Assembly: GCA_024693165.1 (NCBI GenBank) | Contig: JAILLM010000032.1 | Coordinates: 1-10,535, forward strand | DNA length: 10,535 bases | DNA from: Bacilli bacterium | Lineage (GTDB): Bacteria > Bacillota_I > Bacilli_A > RF39 > UBA660 | Direction: 5' to 3' | Shown here: piece by piece, positions 1 to 6,568 of the stretch | How positions within the stretch are numbered: the stretch's first letter is position 1 | Layout of the letters: each line of letters starts with the position of its first letter | The notes under the pieces: model-generated | Told to the model about the DNA's origin: nothing | The model's input: only the letters and a program-made list of their open reading frames with translations | The model's database searches: none | Program-made: the position numbers and the translations under genes

Positions 1-208
1 TAATTAAATGTTTGATCATCAATGGTAACAACAAATTTTAAATTATCTTAAGGGTGCAAGTATTGTTTTAGATAGATATTTACTTTATACTAATAGTATG
101 AATATGAATGATTATAAGAAGATACAGTTAAAGTTAGTGGATACAGATCCTAATGATGATTTAAGTGTATTTGATTATAAGCTTGATTATGATGCTTATT
201 TAGAATAG
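1..208 (+). pseudogene. Frame-disrupted 3' end of an upstream gene
   Basis: From about base 29 to the TAG at 206-208 one frame is open for 59 codons, and the peptide (…LDRYLLYTNS…DAYLE) looks like real protein. It has no credible start: the first in-frame ATG (98) lacks a ribosome binding site, and TAA stops at 5-7 and 26-28 block the frame upstream. The next frame (bases 16-48) reads SSMVTTNFKLS before TAA at 49-51. Removing one base near 49-50 would join it smoothly to KGASIVLDRY. This suggests one or more frameshifts, either real decay or an assembly error near a contig edge. The TAG lies 8 bases before the next ATG, so it was probably the first gene of the small surface-protein cluster. 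I do not recognise the family. Confidence 0.45.
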
Positions 209-216
209 GTGATCTT

Positions 217-822
217 ATGAAGAAGAAAAAGGGAAAAGATATTGAAGTAACTGCAATTAATATATTTTTAATATTATTATTTACATGTTTATTCTTTATA
301 ATTTTATATTATTTTTTATCTTACAAAAGTTTAAGTAATAAATATTCTAAGATTTGGGATGTTCATTTTGTAAGAATTATTAACAAAGATTGTAGTTATG
401 AAGCAGTTTGTACTACACCTACAATTTATAATAATTCTACTACTACAAGTGATTATACTGTTGAGTTTACTGGTCCAAATCAAAAGGCCGTTTATGAAAT
501 AACTGTTAAAAATGATGGATTAGTAGATGCTGAAGTTACTAATATTGTTTTAGGTTTACCTCATTGTAAGGGCAATGCTGAAAATACTACTAATGCTTCT
601 AATGATGCTGATACTGTATGCAATAAATTAACTTATACATTATTAGATGAAGATAATAACAAGGTTGTTCCTGGTACAACAATCAAAGCACATGAAAGTA
701 AGATTTATCATTTAGTTTTATCTTATGACGATATTAATTATGTTGAAGAAAATGAAAGAATAAGTGATTCTGTTTCTGTTAGAAATTTAAATTTAACTGT
801 TGATTATAATCAGGTGAGATAA
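217..822 (+). CDS. Small membrane-anchored extracellular protein, unknown function
   Basis: This 201-residue protein has a basic N-terminus (MKKKKGK), one hydrophobic segment at about residues 13-35 and an outward-facing domain. No signal-peptidase or lipobox site is obvious, so it probably stays anchored as a single-pass protein. The ectodomain is beta-rich, with alternating hydrophobic strands. Residues 90-110 (YEITVKNDGLVDAEV) resemble the strand-turn-strand pattern of DUF11- or TasA-like beta sandwiches, which is a resemblance and not an identification. Four ectodomain cysteines (59, 65, 117, 135) could form two disulfides. The ribosome site AGGTGAT (207-213) supports this ATG and overlaps the stop of the upstream fragment. 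The next gene starts on the base after this stop, so the two are co-translated. Function is unknown. Confidence 0.75.
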   Translation: MKKKKGKDIEVTAINIFLILLFTCLFFIILYYFLSYKSLSNKYSKIWDVHFVRIINKDCSYEAVCTTPTIYNNSTTTSDYTVEFTGPNQKAVYEITVKNDGLVDAEVTNIVLGLPHCKGNAENTTNASNDADTVCNKLTYTLLDEDNNKVVPGTTIKAHESKIYHLVLSYDDINYVEENERISDSVSVRNLNLTVDYNQVR

Positions 823-1320
823 ATGAAAAAGATTAATAAGAATACATATTTATTTTTTAAGTTTTTATTTACCTTTATATTTTTATTTATCGTTATCATG
901 TGGGTTATTAGTAATACTTTAAAGCATGAACCTGTTAGTTATGGTAATGTAATTATTAGTACTGGTGCATTTCCTCAATTAAAGATTAATAATGAAGCAG
1001 ATGCATTAAATGAAGAATCTACGATAGTATCTATAACTAATGATAGTGATGCTGATGTTAATTATAAAATGTATTTTACGTTAGATAAAAATAGTACGAT
1101 AGATAGAAAATATATTAGAGTTAATTATAATGGTCATACTTATGATTTATCTAAAATGAATTATCTAGAAGTAAATAATAAATATTATTTCTATTTAGAA
1201 GAAGGAACTACTGCTGCGAAATCAATGGATCCTATTGATGCTTATATTTGGATAGATGAAAGTTTTGATGGAAATATAACTGAATCTAAAATTTTTATAG
1301 ATTTTGATACCTTATCTTAG
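823..1320 (+). CDS. Small membrane-anchored extracellular protein, beta-rich, unknown function
   Basis: This 165-residue protein has a basic N-terminus, a membrane segment at about residues 9-30 and an extracellular domain without cysteines. Residues 64-87 (STIVSITNDSDADVNYKMYF) read like the 'N-D/S-x-x-Y' strand pair of TasA/camelysin-type or other Ig-like sandwiches. The similarity is only in pattern and I do not assign a family. The start is fixed by AGGTGA (812-817), five bases upstream, inside the end of the preceding gene. The ATG directly abuts that gene's TAA, so the two form an operon. The 3' end overlaps an intrinsic terminator, with the stop codon in the hairpin loop. It is probably a partner or diverged relative of the upstream protein, both having the same anchor-plus-sandwich layout. 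Confidence 0.75.
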   Translation: MKKINKNTYLFFKFLFTFIFLFIVIMWVISNTLKHEPVSYGNVIISTGAFPQLKINNEADALNEESTIVSITNDSDADVNYKMYFTLDKNSTIDRKYIRVNYNGHTYDLSKMNYLEVNNKYYFYLEEGTTAAKSMDPIDAYIWIDESFDGNITESKIFIDFDTLS

Positions 1321-1334
1321 TAAGGTATTTTTTT
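1307..1334 (+). terminator. Intrinsic terminator of the two-gene surface operon
   Basis: A perfect 8-bp stem (ATACCTTA / TAAGGTAT), a 6-nt loop and seven T residues (1328-1334). The upstream gene's TAG stop lies at the end of the loop, so terminator and coding sequence overlap. Confidence 0.85.
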
Positions 1335-1335
1335 A

Positions 1336-1363
1336 TTGCTAAGATTTAAAAATATAGTATAAT
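1336..1363 (+). promoter_or_regulatory. Sigma-A type promoter for the InlB-repeat protein gene
   Basis: A consensus -10 TATAAT (1358-1363) lies 16 bp downstream of TTGCTA (1336-1341, 4 of 6 matches to TTGACA). It sits just after the preceding terminator and predicts a leader of about 33 nt. The ribosome site is an unusual run of six G (1388-1393), eight bases from the ATG. Confidence 0.6.
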
Positions 1364-1402
1364 TATCTTAGAAAATATATATAATCTGGGGGGATATATA
1401 AA

Positions 1403-2206
1403 ATGTACGAAGAAAGAAAAAAAAGAATAAATTGGGCTAGGTTATTTCTAGTAGTTATTATTATATTTTTACTATTACTTTTAACTTTAAAGATTATTTC
1501 ATTAATTAGATTTAATAATAATCCTGATAAGTATTATTCTAAAGAATTAAAAACTCTAGATAGTACTGCATTGAAGTATTTCAATAAAGATAATATTCCT
1601 GGTGAAATTGGAGAAAGCAAAGTAATCTATTTAAATCAATTTGATGAAAATGACATTAAATATGAACTTGTTCCAATGAAAGGTGATAAATGTGATAATG
1701 AAAACTCTTATATAAGAGCTACAAGATTAGAAACAGAATATCAAGTAAAAAGTTATATTAAATGTGATAAATTTGAAGATAGTAAAAATACTTATGTAAG
1801 TCTAGAAGATAAAGAAGAAACAACTACTAAGGAAGTAGAAACTACTAAAGAAATAAGTATTCCAAAAGAAGATACAACAACTACTAAAGAAACTACTACA
1901 AAGAAACAAGAAGAAACAACTACTAAACAAGTTACAACTAAACAAGCAACTACTAAGAAACAAACAACAAAGAGTACTACTACAACACAAAAGAAAGATA
2001 CTAATAAAATAACAATTGGTTTTAATACAAATGGTGGAGAACAAATTAGTTCATACACAATTAATAAAGGATCAAAAGTTAAATTACCTGTTCCTGTAAG
2101 AAATGGTTATACATTTGTAGGATGGTATAAAAATTACATTCATTATACTAGTGATACAGTATTTAATGATAGTATTATTCTAGTAGCTAAATGGACAAAG
2201 AATTAG
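1403..2206 (+). CDS. Membrane-anchored surface protein with Thr/Lys linker and C-terminal InlB-type repeat
   Basis: 267 residues in four parts. There is a basic cytoplasmic start (MYEERKKR) and a membrane segment at about 13-35. A globular region follows at about 50-130, with two cysteines (97, 121). A low-complexity Thr/Lys/Glu/Gln linker built on TTK units spans 138-202. A single C-terminal InlB B-type (Listeria-Bacteroides, flg_new) repeat spans about 203-267. The repeat is recognisable from FNTNGG, INKGSKV, the P-x-R-x-GYTFVGWY core and the closing AKWT. Such repeats are extracellular beta-grasp-like modules on adhesins and other surface proteins. There is no LPXTG motif, so anchoring is by the N-terminal helix and the repeat is displayed on a stalk. 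The 56-127 region resembles residues 46-117 of the convergent neighbour. It has its own promoter and terminator. The ligand is unknown. Confidence 0.85.
   Translation: MYEERKKRINWARLFLVVIIIFLLLLLTLKIISLIRFNNNPDKYYSKELKTLDSTALKYFNKDNIPGEIGESKVIYLNQFDENDIKYELVPMKGDKCDNENSYIRATRLETEYQVKSYIKCDKFEDSKNTYVSLEDKEETTTKEVETTKEISIPKEDTTTTKETTTKKQEETTTKQVTTKQATTKKQTTKSTTTTQKKDTNKITIGFNTNGGEQISSYTINKGSKVKLPVPVRNGYTFVGWYKNYIHYTSDTVFNDSIILVAKWTKN
1814..2008 (+). repeat. Low-complexity Thr/Lys-rich coding repeat (TTK-type linker)
   Basis: About 195 bases of act/aca/aag/gaa/caa codons encode residues 138-202 of the surface protein, with about eight imperfect TTK-(E/K/Q/S) units. It is a probable extended stalk. 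The degenerate trinucleotide repeats could vary in length between strains. Confidence 0.85.
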
Positions 2207-2225
2207 TTAATGCTAATTCTTTTTT
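2197..2225 (+). terminator. Intrinsic terminator of the InlB-repeat protein gene
   Basis: A 10-bp AT-rich stem (AAAGAATTAG / CTAATTCTTT) with loop TTAATG and a T-run to 2225. The gene's TAG stop forms the last three bases of the 5' arm. Confidence 0.8.
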
Positions 2226-2232
2226 CTTGCAT

Positions 2233-2268
2233 AAAAAAAGATGTTACTTTTTCTTTTTAGCAACATCT
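2233..2268 (-). terminator. Intrinsic terminator of the convergent Cys-rich protein gene
   Basis: On the minus strand AGATGTTGCT pairs with AGTAACATCT (10 bp, one G-U) around an A-rich loop. Seven U follow (the A-run at 2233-2239 on +). The gene's TAA stop (2244-2246) lies inside the 3' arm. It sits back to back with the + strand terminator. Confidence 0.8.
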
Positions 2269-3350
2269 CCGATTTGATATGGACTGTCTTCAGTACCATT
2301 TCCAGTTGTGTAATTTACTTTACCATTAATAGATATCTTTAATAATACTGGTAAGTAGTTATTTGCATATGTTTCTTCGATTTCATTTTCATCTTTATAA
2401 TATGACATATAAGTGTTTCTAGCAGATGGTGTAATTAAATATGTTGAATGATCTCTTGCTAACCAGTTATAGTTTCTACATGTTCTTGAACTGATTGATT
2501 TACAATCGTCATCAATTGATGCTCTAATGTATTCATAAGCTGCTAATAAATTTAATTCTTGTTTATCTATGAAAATAGAACATTCTGTTGAACCATCATT
2601 TGTAGTGTCTGCTTCACTTCTAGCTCCGTAACAAACTCTTTGTGTACTTAAATATGCTTTAGCTTCATCTGAAATTTTTTCATCATAAACTTTTTGTAAG
2701 CATGTCATCATATTTGAATTTTTACCTTCACCTTGATAGTAAATGTTTATTCCTGTTTCACTTTCTTCAATATTGTAGTGATTATCAAATGTACAATCTT
2801 TTGATGATTTTTCTTGAAGTAGGTAAACGTTATCACTACCATCTATACTAATAATTCTCCATGTTTCTCCATTGAAGCTTGCATAGTTGTTAACTTGTTC
2901 TCCTCTGAATACGTAATTATCTCCCATTTCGTATAATCCTTGTCCAGATTCAGTTAAGTTATCTTCTTTGATTTTCTTAGATAATGTATTGCTTGAATAT
3001 GCATCTCCACAATCTAATTCAGATGTATATAAGTAGTATCCATTATTATTTATAACAGTTACACCACCATCACATTTTAAAGATTCATCTTCAAATGCTT
3101 TAGTGTAATCTTCAATGTCTCCATTTGTAATCATTTCTTTTAATGAATACTCACTAGTTTTTTTATCTTCAGTAGGTAATTCATCTTCATGATTTTCATA
3201 GAAGTTCTTTGCTGCCTTTTCCATGCTCTTTTGATATTCTTCATAATTTGCACTTTTTCCTTGGCAACTTGATATTGCAAATAGGATTATAATTAGTATT
3301 ACAAATCCTGCTGAAACGTATATTATAATTTTTTTAAGTTTTTCGTCCAT
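2244..3350 (-). CDS. Cys-rich extracellular membrane protein or lipoprotein, unknown function
   Basis: 368 residues. A short charged start is followed by a long hydrophobic segment (8-28) ending in ISSC at 26-29. That fits a relaxed lipobox, so Cys29 may be lipidated; otherwise the segment is a plain membrane anchor. Residues 46-117 form a module (AAKNFY…ELPTED…LKCD…LDC) resembling the globular part of the convergent InlB-repeat protein. The rest (about 145-360) holds YVFRGE, FNGETWRIISIDG, a Tyr/Trp-rich stretch, LPVLLKISI and a terminal GNGTEDSPYQI. I associate this pattern with secreted proteins of uncultured gut Bacillota (compare DUF6273-like 'FNGxxWRII' domains), with no known activity. 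Eight ectodomain cysteines (93, 114, 186, 217, 240, 257, 283, 291) imply disulfides. It has a strong promoter and its own terminator. Confidence 0.75.
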   Translation of the reverse strand: MDEKLKKIIIYVSAGFVILIIILFAISSCQGKSANYEEYQKSMEKAAKNFYENHEDELPTEDKKTSEYSLKEMITNGDIEDYTKAFEDESLKCDGGVTVINNNGYYLYTSELDCGDAYSSNTLSKKIKEDNLTESGQGLYEMGDNYVFRGEQVNNYASFNGETWRIISIDGSDNVYLLQEKSSKDCTFDNHYNIEESETGINIYYQGEGKNSNMMTCLQKVYDEKISDEAKAYLSTQRVCYGARSEADTTNDGSTECSIFIDKQELNLLAAYEYIRASIDDDCKSISSRTCRNYNWLARDHSTYLITPSARNTYMSYYKDENEIEETYANNYLPVLLKISINGKVNYTTGNGTEDSPYQIGDVAKKKK

Positions 3351-3373
3351 AAAGGTCCCTTCTTCCTGTAAAA

Positions 3374-3402
3374 ATTATAACATGATGTAAATATTTTTCC
3401 AA
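3374..3402 (-). promoter_or_regulatory. Extended -10 promoter for the Cys-rich surface protein gene
   Basis: On the minus strand TTGGAA (3402-3397), a 17-bp spacer, then TATAAT (3379-3374) preceded by TGT, which makes a TGn extended -10. The predicted leader is about 17 nt, with an AAGGGA ribosome site (3361-3356) before the ATG. Confidence 0.7.
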
Positions 3403-3419
3403 TAATGATTGTATCTCAA

Positions 3420-3505
3420 TTGAATATATTTTTATCCCATGTTAAACTTAAAATGAATAAGGGTGTTGGGTAGTTCAATTATTTGATGTAAAGTTGAACG
3501 TTTTT
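3420..3505 (+). promoter_or_regulatory. Possible upstream promoter and hairpin in the cdaA leader region
   Basis: In the 204-bp divergent spacer, TTGAAT (3420-3425), 17 bp, then TAAACT (3443-3448) preceded by TGT gives a weak extended -10 promoter. Downstream, GTTCAA (3473-3478) can pair with TTGAAC (3494-3499), followed by GTTTTT (3500-3505). This could be a short RNA, an attenuator or a chance arrangement. The stem is only 6 bp with a 15-nt loop. Confidence 0.25.
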
Positions 3506-3507
3506 AA

Positions 3508-3536
3508 TTTACTCTTTATTTTTATTCGATTATAAT
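3508..3536 (+). promoter_or_regulatory. Promoter for cdaA-cdaR
   Basis: TTTACT (3508-3513, 4 of 6 matches) is spaced 17 bp from a perfect TATAAT (3531-3536). Transcription should start near 3543, leaving only about 12-15 nt before the ATG. The ribosome site GGGAAGTGAT occupies most of that leader. Confidence 0.65.
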
Positions 3537-3554
3537 AACGAAACGGGAAGTGAT

Positions 3555-4379
3555 ATGATGACATTACCAACAATTTGGAGTGCAATTACCAAAATTATCG
3601 ATTGTGGTATTATTTGGTACATTTTATATACATTATTAAAATCCATAAAAAACAATGTAAAGATGGTTTTAATTTTTAAAGGAATTTTTATTTTATTAGT
3701 TATTAAAGTATTAAGTAATGTATTACAACTTAATACAGTAGGAGTTTTACTTGAATATGTAATTTCTTGGGGACCAATTGCAATTATAATTATTTTCCAA
3801 CCAGAAATTAGAAATATTCTTGAACAAGTAGGTAGAACTCAATTACTTGGTAAACATAAAGTTTTAACTGTTGATGAAAGAGAAAAAGTTGTATTTGAAC
3901 TTATGACTGCAGTTGAACACTTAAAAGATGAGAAGATTGGTGCATTAATTGTTATTGAGAGAAATATGTCTTTACAAGAATATATTGCTCCAACCACAAA
4001 ACTTTATGCAGATATTTCTAGTCAATTACTTGAAGCAATATTTTTACCACCAAACCCATTACATGATGGTGGTGTAATTATTCAAGGTAATAAAGTAACA
4101 TGTGCTGGTGCAGTATTTAAAACAAGTATGAATCCTAATGTTAATAAGAAGTTAGGAACTCGTCATAGAGCAGCTCTTGGTGTAGCTGAAGAAACAGATG
4201 CAATTGCATTAGTTGTTTCAGAAGAAACTGGAAGAATCTCAATTGCATGTGATAATTACTTACACTACAATTTAACAGTTGAAGAATTTAGAACAATGTT
4301 ATTAGATGAATTAAAACCTAAAAATACAATGTTCTTTGATGCAGAAGGAGTAGGAGGTGCTGATGATGAAAATCTTTAA
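3555..4379 (+). CDS. cdaA: Diadenylate cyclase CdaA (c-di-AMP synthase)
   Basis: Condenses two ATP into cyclic di-AMP, the second messenger for potassium, osmotic and cell-wall homeostasis; it is membrane-bound. The 274 residues match the family length. There are three membrane helices (about 10-30, 36-56, 62-81), then IFQPEIRNILEQVGR and a DAC (DisA_N) domain from about 105. The catalytic motifs are PLHDGGV (Asp171) and GTRHRAALG (Arg203-His204-Arg205), followed by VSEETG. The usual DGA motif reads DGG here, a conservative change that leaves the Asp intact. Two ATGs are adjacent (3555, 3558). The site GGGAAGTGAT ends just before the first, and spacing slightly favours 3558 (273 aa). It overlaps cdaR, as in many Bacillota, but no glmM follows directly. 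Confidence 0.95.
   Translation: MMTLPTIWSAITKIIDCGIIWYILYTLLKSIKNNVKMVLIFKGIFILLVIKVLSNVLQLNTVGVLLEYVISWGPIAIIIIFQPEIRNILEQVGRTQLLGKHKVLTVDEREKVVFELMTAVEHLKDEKIGALIVIERNMSLQEYIAPTTKLYADISSQLLEAIFLPPNPLHDGGVIIQGNKVTCAGAVFKTSMNPNVNKKLGTRHRAALGVAEETDAIALVVSEETGRISIACDNYLHYNLTVEEFRTMLLDELKPKNTMFFDAEGVGGADDENL
4352..4359 (+). promoter_or_regulatory. cdaR ribosome binding site inside cdaA
   Basis: AGGAGGTG is a near-perfect anti-Shine-Dalgarno match within the last codons of cdaA. It lies 5-8 bases before ATGs at 4363 and 4366 and decides the start: the in-frame GTG at 4357 is part of this site and not an initiator. Confidence 0.8.
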
Positions 4380-5733
4380 GATTATATTTACACCTTTCAT
4401 AGCTCTATTTAAAGGATTATATTTTATTCTTGATAAGATATTAATTACTCCATTAAGTAAGATTATTTATAACTTAAGAGATGTATTTAAGAATAATAGT
4501 GGTAAGATTGAAAAATTACTTAATATGCCTAATGTATTATTCTTCTTTTCACTTATATGTGCATTTGGTTTAGTATTACTTGTAGATAGTCAAGTTATTA
4601 GACTGAATAATAGTGAAGCTGAAATCTTAAGTGATCAACCAGTTAATGTTATATATAATGAAGAGTCTTATGTAGTTGAAGGTGTTCCTGAAACTGTAGA
4701 TATTACTTTAATCGGTAGTAAGTCTGCATTATATTTAGCAAATCATGCTAGTAACAATACTGTTTCATTAGATTTATCTGGATATGGTGTTGGTACTTAT
4801 AAAGTTAAATTAAAATATAATAGTGCTTCTACAAATATTTCTTATAAATTAGATCCAAGTACTGTTACAGTTAAAATTAGTTCTAAGTTAAGTGAAGAAA
4901 GAAAGTTAGGATATGATTTATTAAATGAACAATCATTAGATCAAAGATTAAGTATTTCTAAAGTAGAATTAAATACTTCATCAGTTGTAGTTAAGTCTTC
5001 TAAAGAAATTCTTGATAAAGTATCGGTTGTTAAAGCATTAGTAGATGTTAAAGACTTAGGAGTTACAACTTCAGGTGAATATCAAATTGAAGGTGTTAAA
5101 CTTGTTGCTTATGATTCAAATGGTGATAAGGTAAGTAATGTTGAAATCGTTCCTTCAAGTGTTGTAGCTACAGTAACATTAGATAGTTATTCTGCTACTA
5201 AACCAGTTAAAGTAGTTACTACTGGTAAGATGCAATCAGGATATGCTATTGATGCAATTACATCTTCTGTTGCTAATGTTACAGTTTATGGTAGTCAAAG
5301 TGTTGTTGATTCACTTGATTATATTGAAGCTCAAGTAAATGTTAATAACTTAGATAAAGATACTTCAACAAAAGCAGATTTAATTGTTCCAAATGGAATT
5401 AGATATATGTCTAATAGTACAACTCAAGTAAGTATTAAAGTTGGTACTGAAGATCAAATTACATTAACTAAGTTACCAGTTAAGATTGAAAACTTAGGTA
5501 GTGATTATAATGCACTTGCTGTTAATGAAGATAGCCAAGCTATTGATGTAATGGTTAAGGGTACAAGTAATGTAATTAAATCAATTACTGCTGAAGATAT
5601 TAGAGTATACGTTGATCTATCAGGATTAACTCCTGGAGTTCATAAAGTAACTGTTCAAGTTAACTCTTCAGATACTCGAATTACTGTACAACCAGTAACA
5701 ACTGAAGTAGAAATTAGATTAAATAAAAAGTAG
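4366..5733 (+). CDS. cdaR: CdaR, YbbR-domain regulator of CdaA
   Basis: A membrane-anchored extracellular protein that modulates CdaA activity. It has 455 residues from ATG 4366 (4363 is also possible). The membrane helix is at about 57-74 (FFFSLICAFGLVLLVDS). Four YbbR-type beta repeats follow at roughly 88-172, 178-272, 279-358 and 367-451, each closing with a 'P-S-x-V-x-V-x' or 'V-x-x-V-x-I' strand as the family does. The order and repeat count match Bacillus CdaR. The odd part is an N-terminal extension of about 55 residues before the helix, with amphipathic hydrophobic stretches (IFTPFIALF, FILDKILI); known CdaRs usually have the helix near residue 10. That extension might contact the CdaA membrane domain (inference). 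The gene overlaps cdaA by 14 bases and ends in a strong terminator. Confidence 0.9.
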   Translation: MKIFKIIFTPFIALFKGLYFILDKILITPLSKIIYNLRDVFKNNSGKIEKLLNMPNVLFFFSLICAFGLVLLVDSQVIRLNNSEAEILSDQPVNVIYNEESYVVEGVPETVDITLIGSKSALYLANHASNNTVSLDLSGYGVGTYKVKLKYNSASTNISYKLDPSTVTVKISSKLSEERKLGYDLLNEQSLDQRLSISKVELNTSSVVVKSSKEILDKVSVVKALVDVKDLGVTTSGEYQIEGVKLVAYDSNGDKVSNVEIVPSSVVATVTLDSYSATKPVKVVTTGKMQSGYAIDAITSSVANVTVYGSQSVVDSLDYIEAQVNVNNLDKDTSTKADLIVPNGIRYMSNSTTQVSIKVGTEDQITLTKLPVKIENLGSDYNALAVNEDSQAIDVMVKGTSNVIKSITAEDIRVYVDLSGLTPGVHKVTVQVNSSDTRITVQPVTTEVEIRLNKK

Positions 5734-5752
5734 TTAGATAACTACTTTTTTT
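5725..5752 (+). terminator. Intrinsic terminator after cdaR
   Basis: An 11-bp stem (AAAAAGTAGTT / AACTACTTTTT) with loop AGAT and a run of seven T (5746-5752). The cdaR TAG stop (5731-5733) is inside the 5' arm. Confidence 0.9.
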
Positions 5753-5762
5753 ATTTGTATTA

Positions 5763-5771
5763 TGCTATATT
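5763..5771 (+). promoter_or_regulatory. Candidate extended -10 promoter for the prepilin gene
   Basis: TGC followed by TATATT (5766-5771, 5 of 6 matches) 19 bases before the ATG. No clear -35 is visible because the expected position falls in the cdaR terminator. The predicted leader is about 13 nt. Confidence 0.4.
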
Positions 5772-5790
5772 TAATATAGAGTGATGTAAT

Positions 5791-6564
5791 ATGAAAAAAA
5801 ATAATAAAGGTTTTACTTTAGTTGAAATTTTAGCTGTAATAGTTATATTAGGTATTATTATGATTGTAGCTTTACCAACTTATAGTAGTGTTTATAATTC
5901 TATAAGATTATCTACTCATTTAAATAATATTAAAACTATAAAAAATGCAGCTTTAGACTATGGAAGTAATACTGGTGTAAAAGATGAAATTAAGAAATTA
6001 CATGATAGTAGTAAAAAGAATCTTTCTAATTCAAGTTCCATTAATGATTGGTGTAAGGTTATTTCTATTACTAATTTAATTAAAGCTGGTTATCTTTCTA
6101 GTGATGATGATAATTTAAATCAAATTACTGATGTATTCACTGGAAGCGCTATGGGATATAATTTACAAAATAATTATAATAGTAGTTCTCCTAAAGATGG
6201 AGTAGCTCTTTGTTATTGTAAAGATAAACTAGATATTGATGCATTTGTTATTAAGGATTTAGATAGATATCAAGTTTATCATTCTGGTGAATATGTTAGA
6301 AACTTTATTGCTGATGAATCAACTGGTAATAGTACAACTGTATATGAATTTAGAGAATTAAAAGTTAGTTTTATATATAATGATGCATTTAATAAGATAG
6401 TTAAAGCTAGAAATAAAGCTACTGTTGATATCGAAGGGGAAAAAGTTGATATTAATGGTGCTTTTTCTGGTATTACTGGTGATTTTAGTCTAAGTAATGA
6501 TGCTGTTGTAAAAAAAGTTAATGAATTAATATTCAGAGATTTAACTAATAATCCTACTTGTTAG
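5791..6564 (+). CDS. Type IV prepilin-like protein (class III signal peptide)
   Basis: 257 residues with a textbook type IV pilin / pseudopilin N-terminus: MKKNNKG, then FTLVEILAVIVILGII. Gly7 is the -1 residue for prepilin peptidase, Phe8 becomes the methylated N-terminus and Glu12 is the conserved +5 glutamate. The hydrophobic segment (about 8-30) is the assembly helix. The globular part has ISITNLIKAGYLSS (91-104) and ITDVFTG (112-118), typical of pseudopilins in this group, and cysteines at 88, 141, 143 and 257. No pilus ATPase, platform protein or prepilin peptidase is encoded here, so assembly genes must lie elsewhere. The product could be a minor pilin, a com-type pseudopilin or a surface protein borrowing the export route. 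It sits between two terminator-like hairpins, so it is probably monocistronic. Confidence 0.85.
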   Translation: MKKNNKGFTLVEILAVIVILGIIMIVALPTYSSVYNSIRLSTHLNNIKTIKNAALDYGSNTGVKDEIKKLHDSSKKNLSNSSSINDWCKVISITNLIKAGYLSSDDDNLNQITDVFTGSAMGYNLQNNYNSSSPKDGVALCYCKDKLDIDAFVIKDLDRYQVYHSGEYVRNFIADESTGNSTTVYEFRELKVSFIYNDAFNKIVKARNKATVDIEGEKVDINGAFSGITGDFSLSNDAVVKKVNELIFRDLTNNPTC

Positions 6565-6568
6565 CAAT

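Noticed and set aside
1814..2008. CRISPR-like or tandem-repeat array
   Set aside because: The repeats are short in-frame TTK codon units inside a gene, with no spacer structure.
1792..2058. Open frames of 80-88 codons on the minus strand opposite the Thr-rich linker
   Set aside because: They are antisense shadows of the triplet repeat: low-complexity Val/Ser/Phe/Cys strings with no ribosome site, opposite a well-supported gene.
4357..4365. GTG start for cdaR
   Set aside because: This GTG is part of the AGGAGGTG ribosome site that serves the ATGs just after it.
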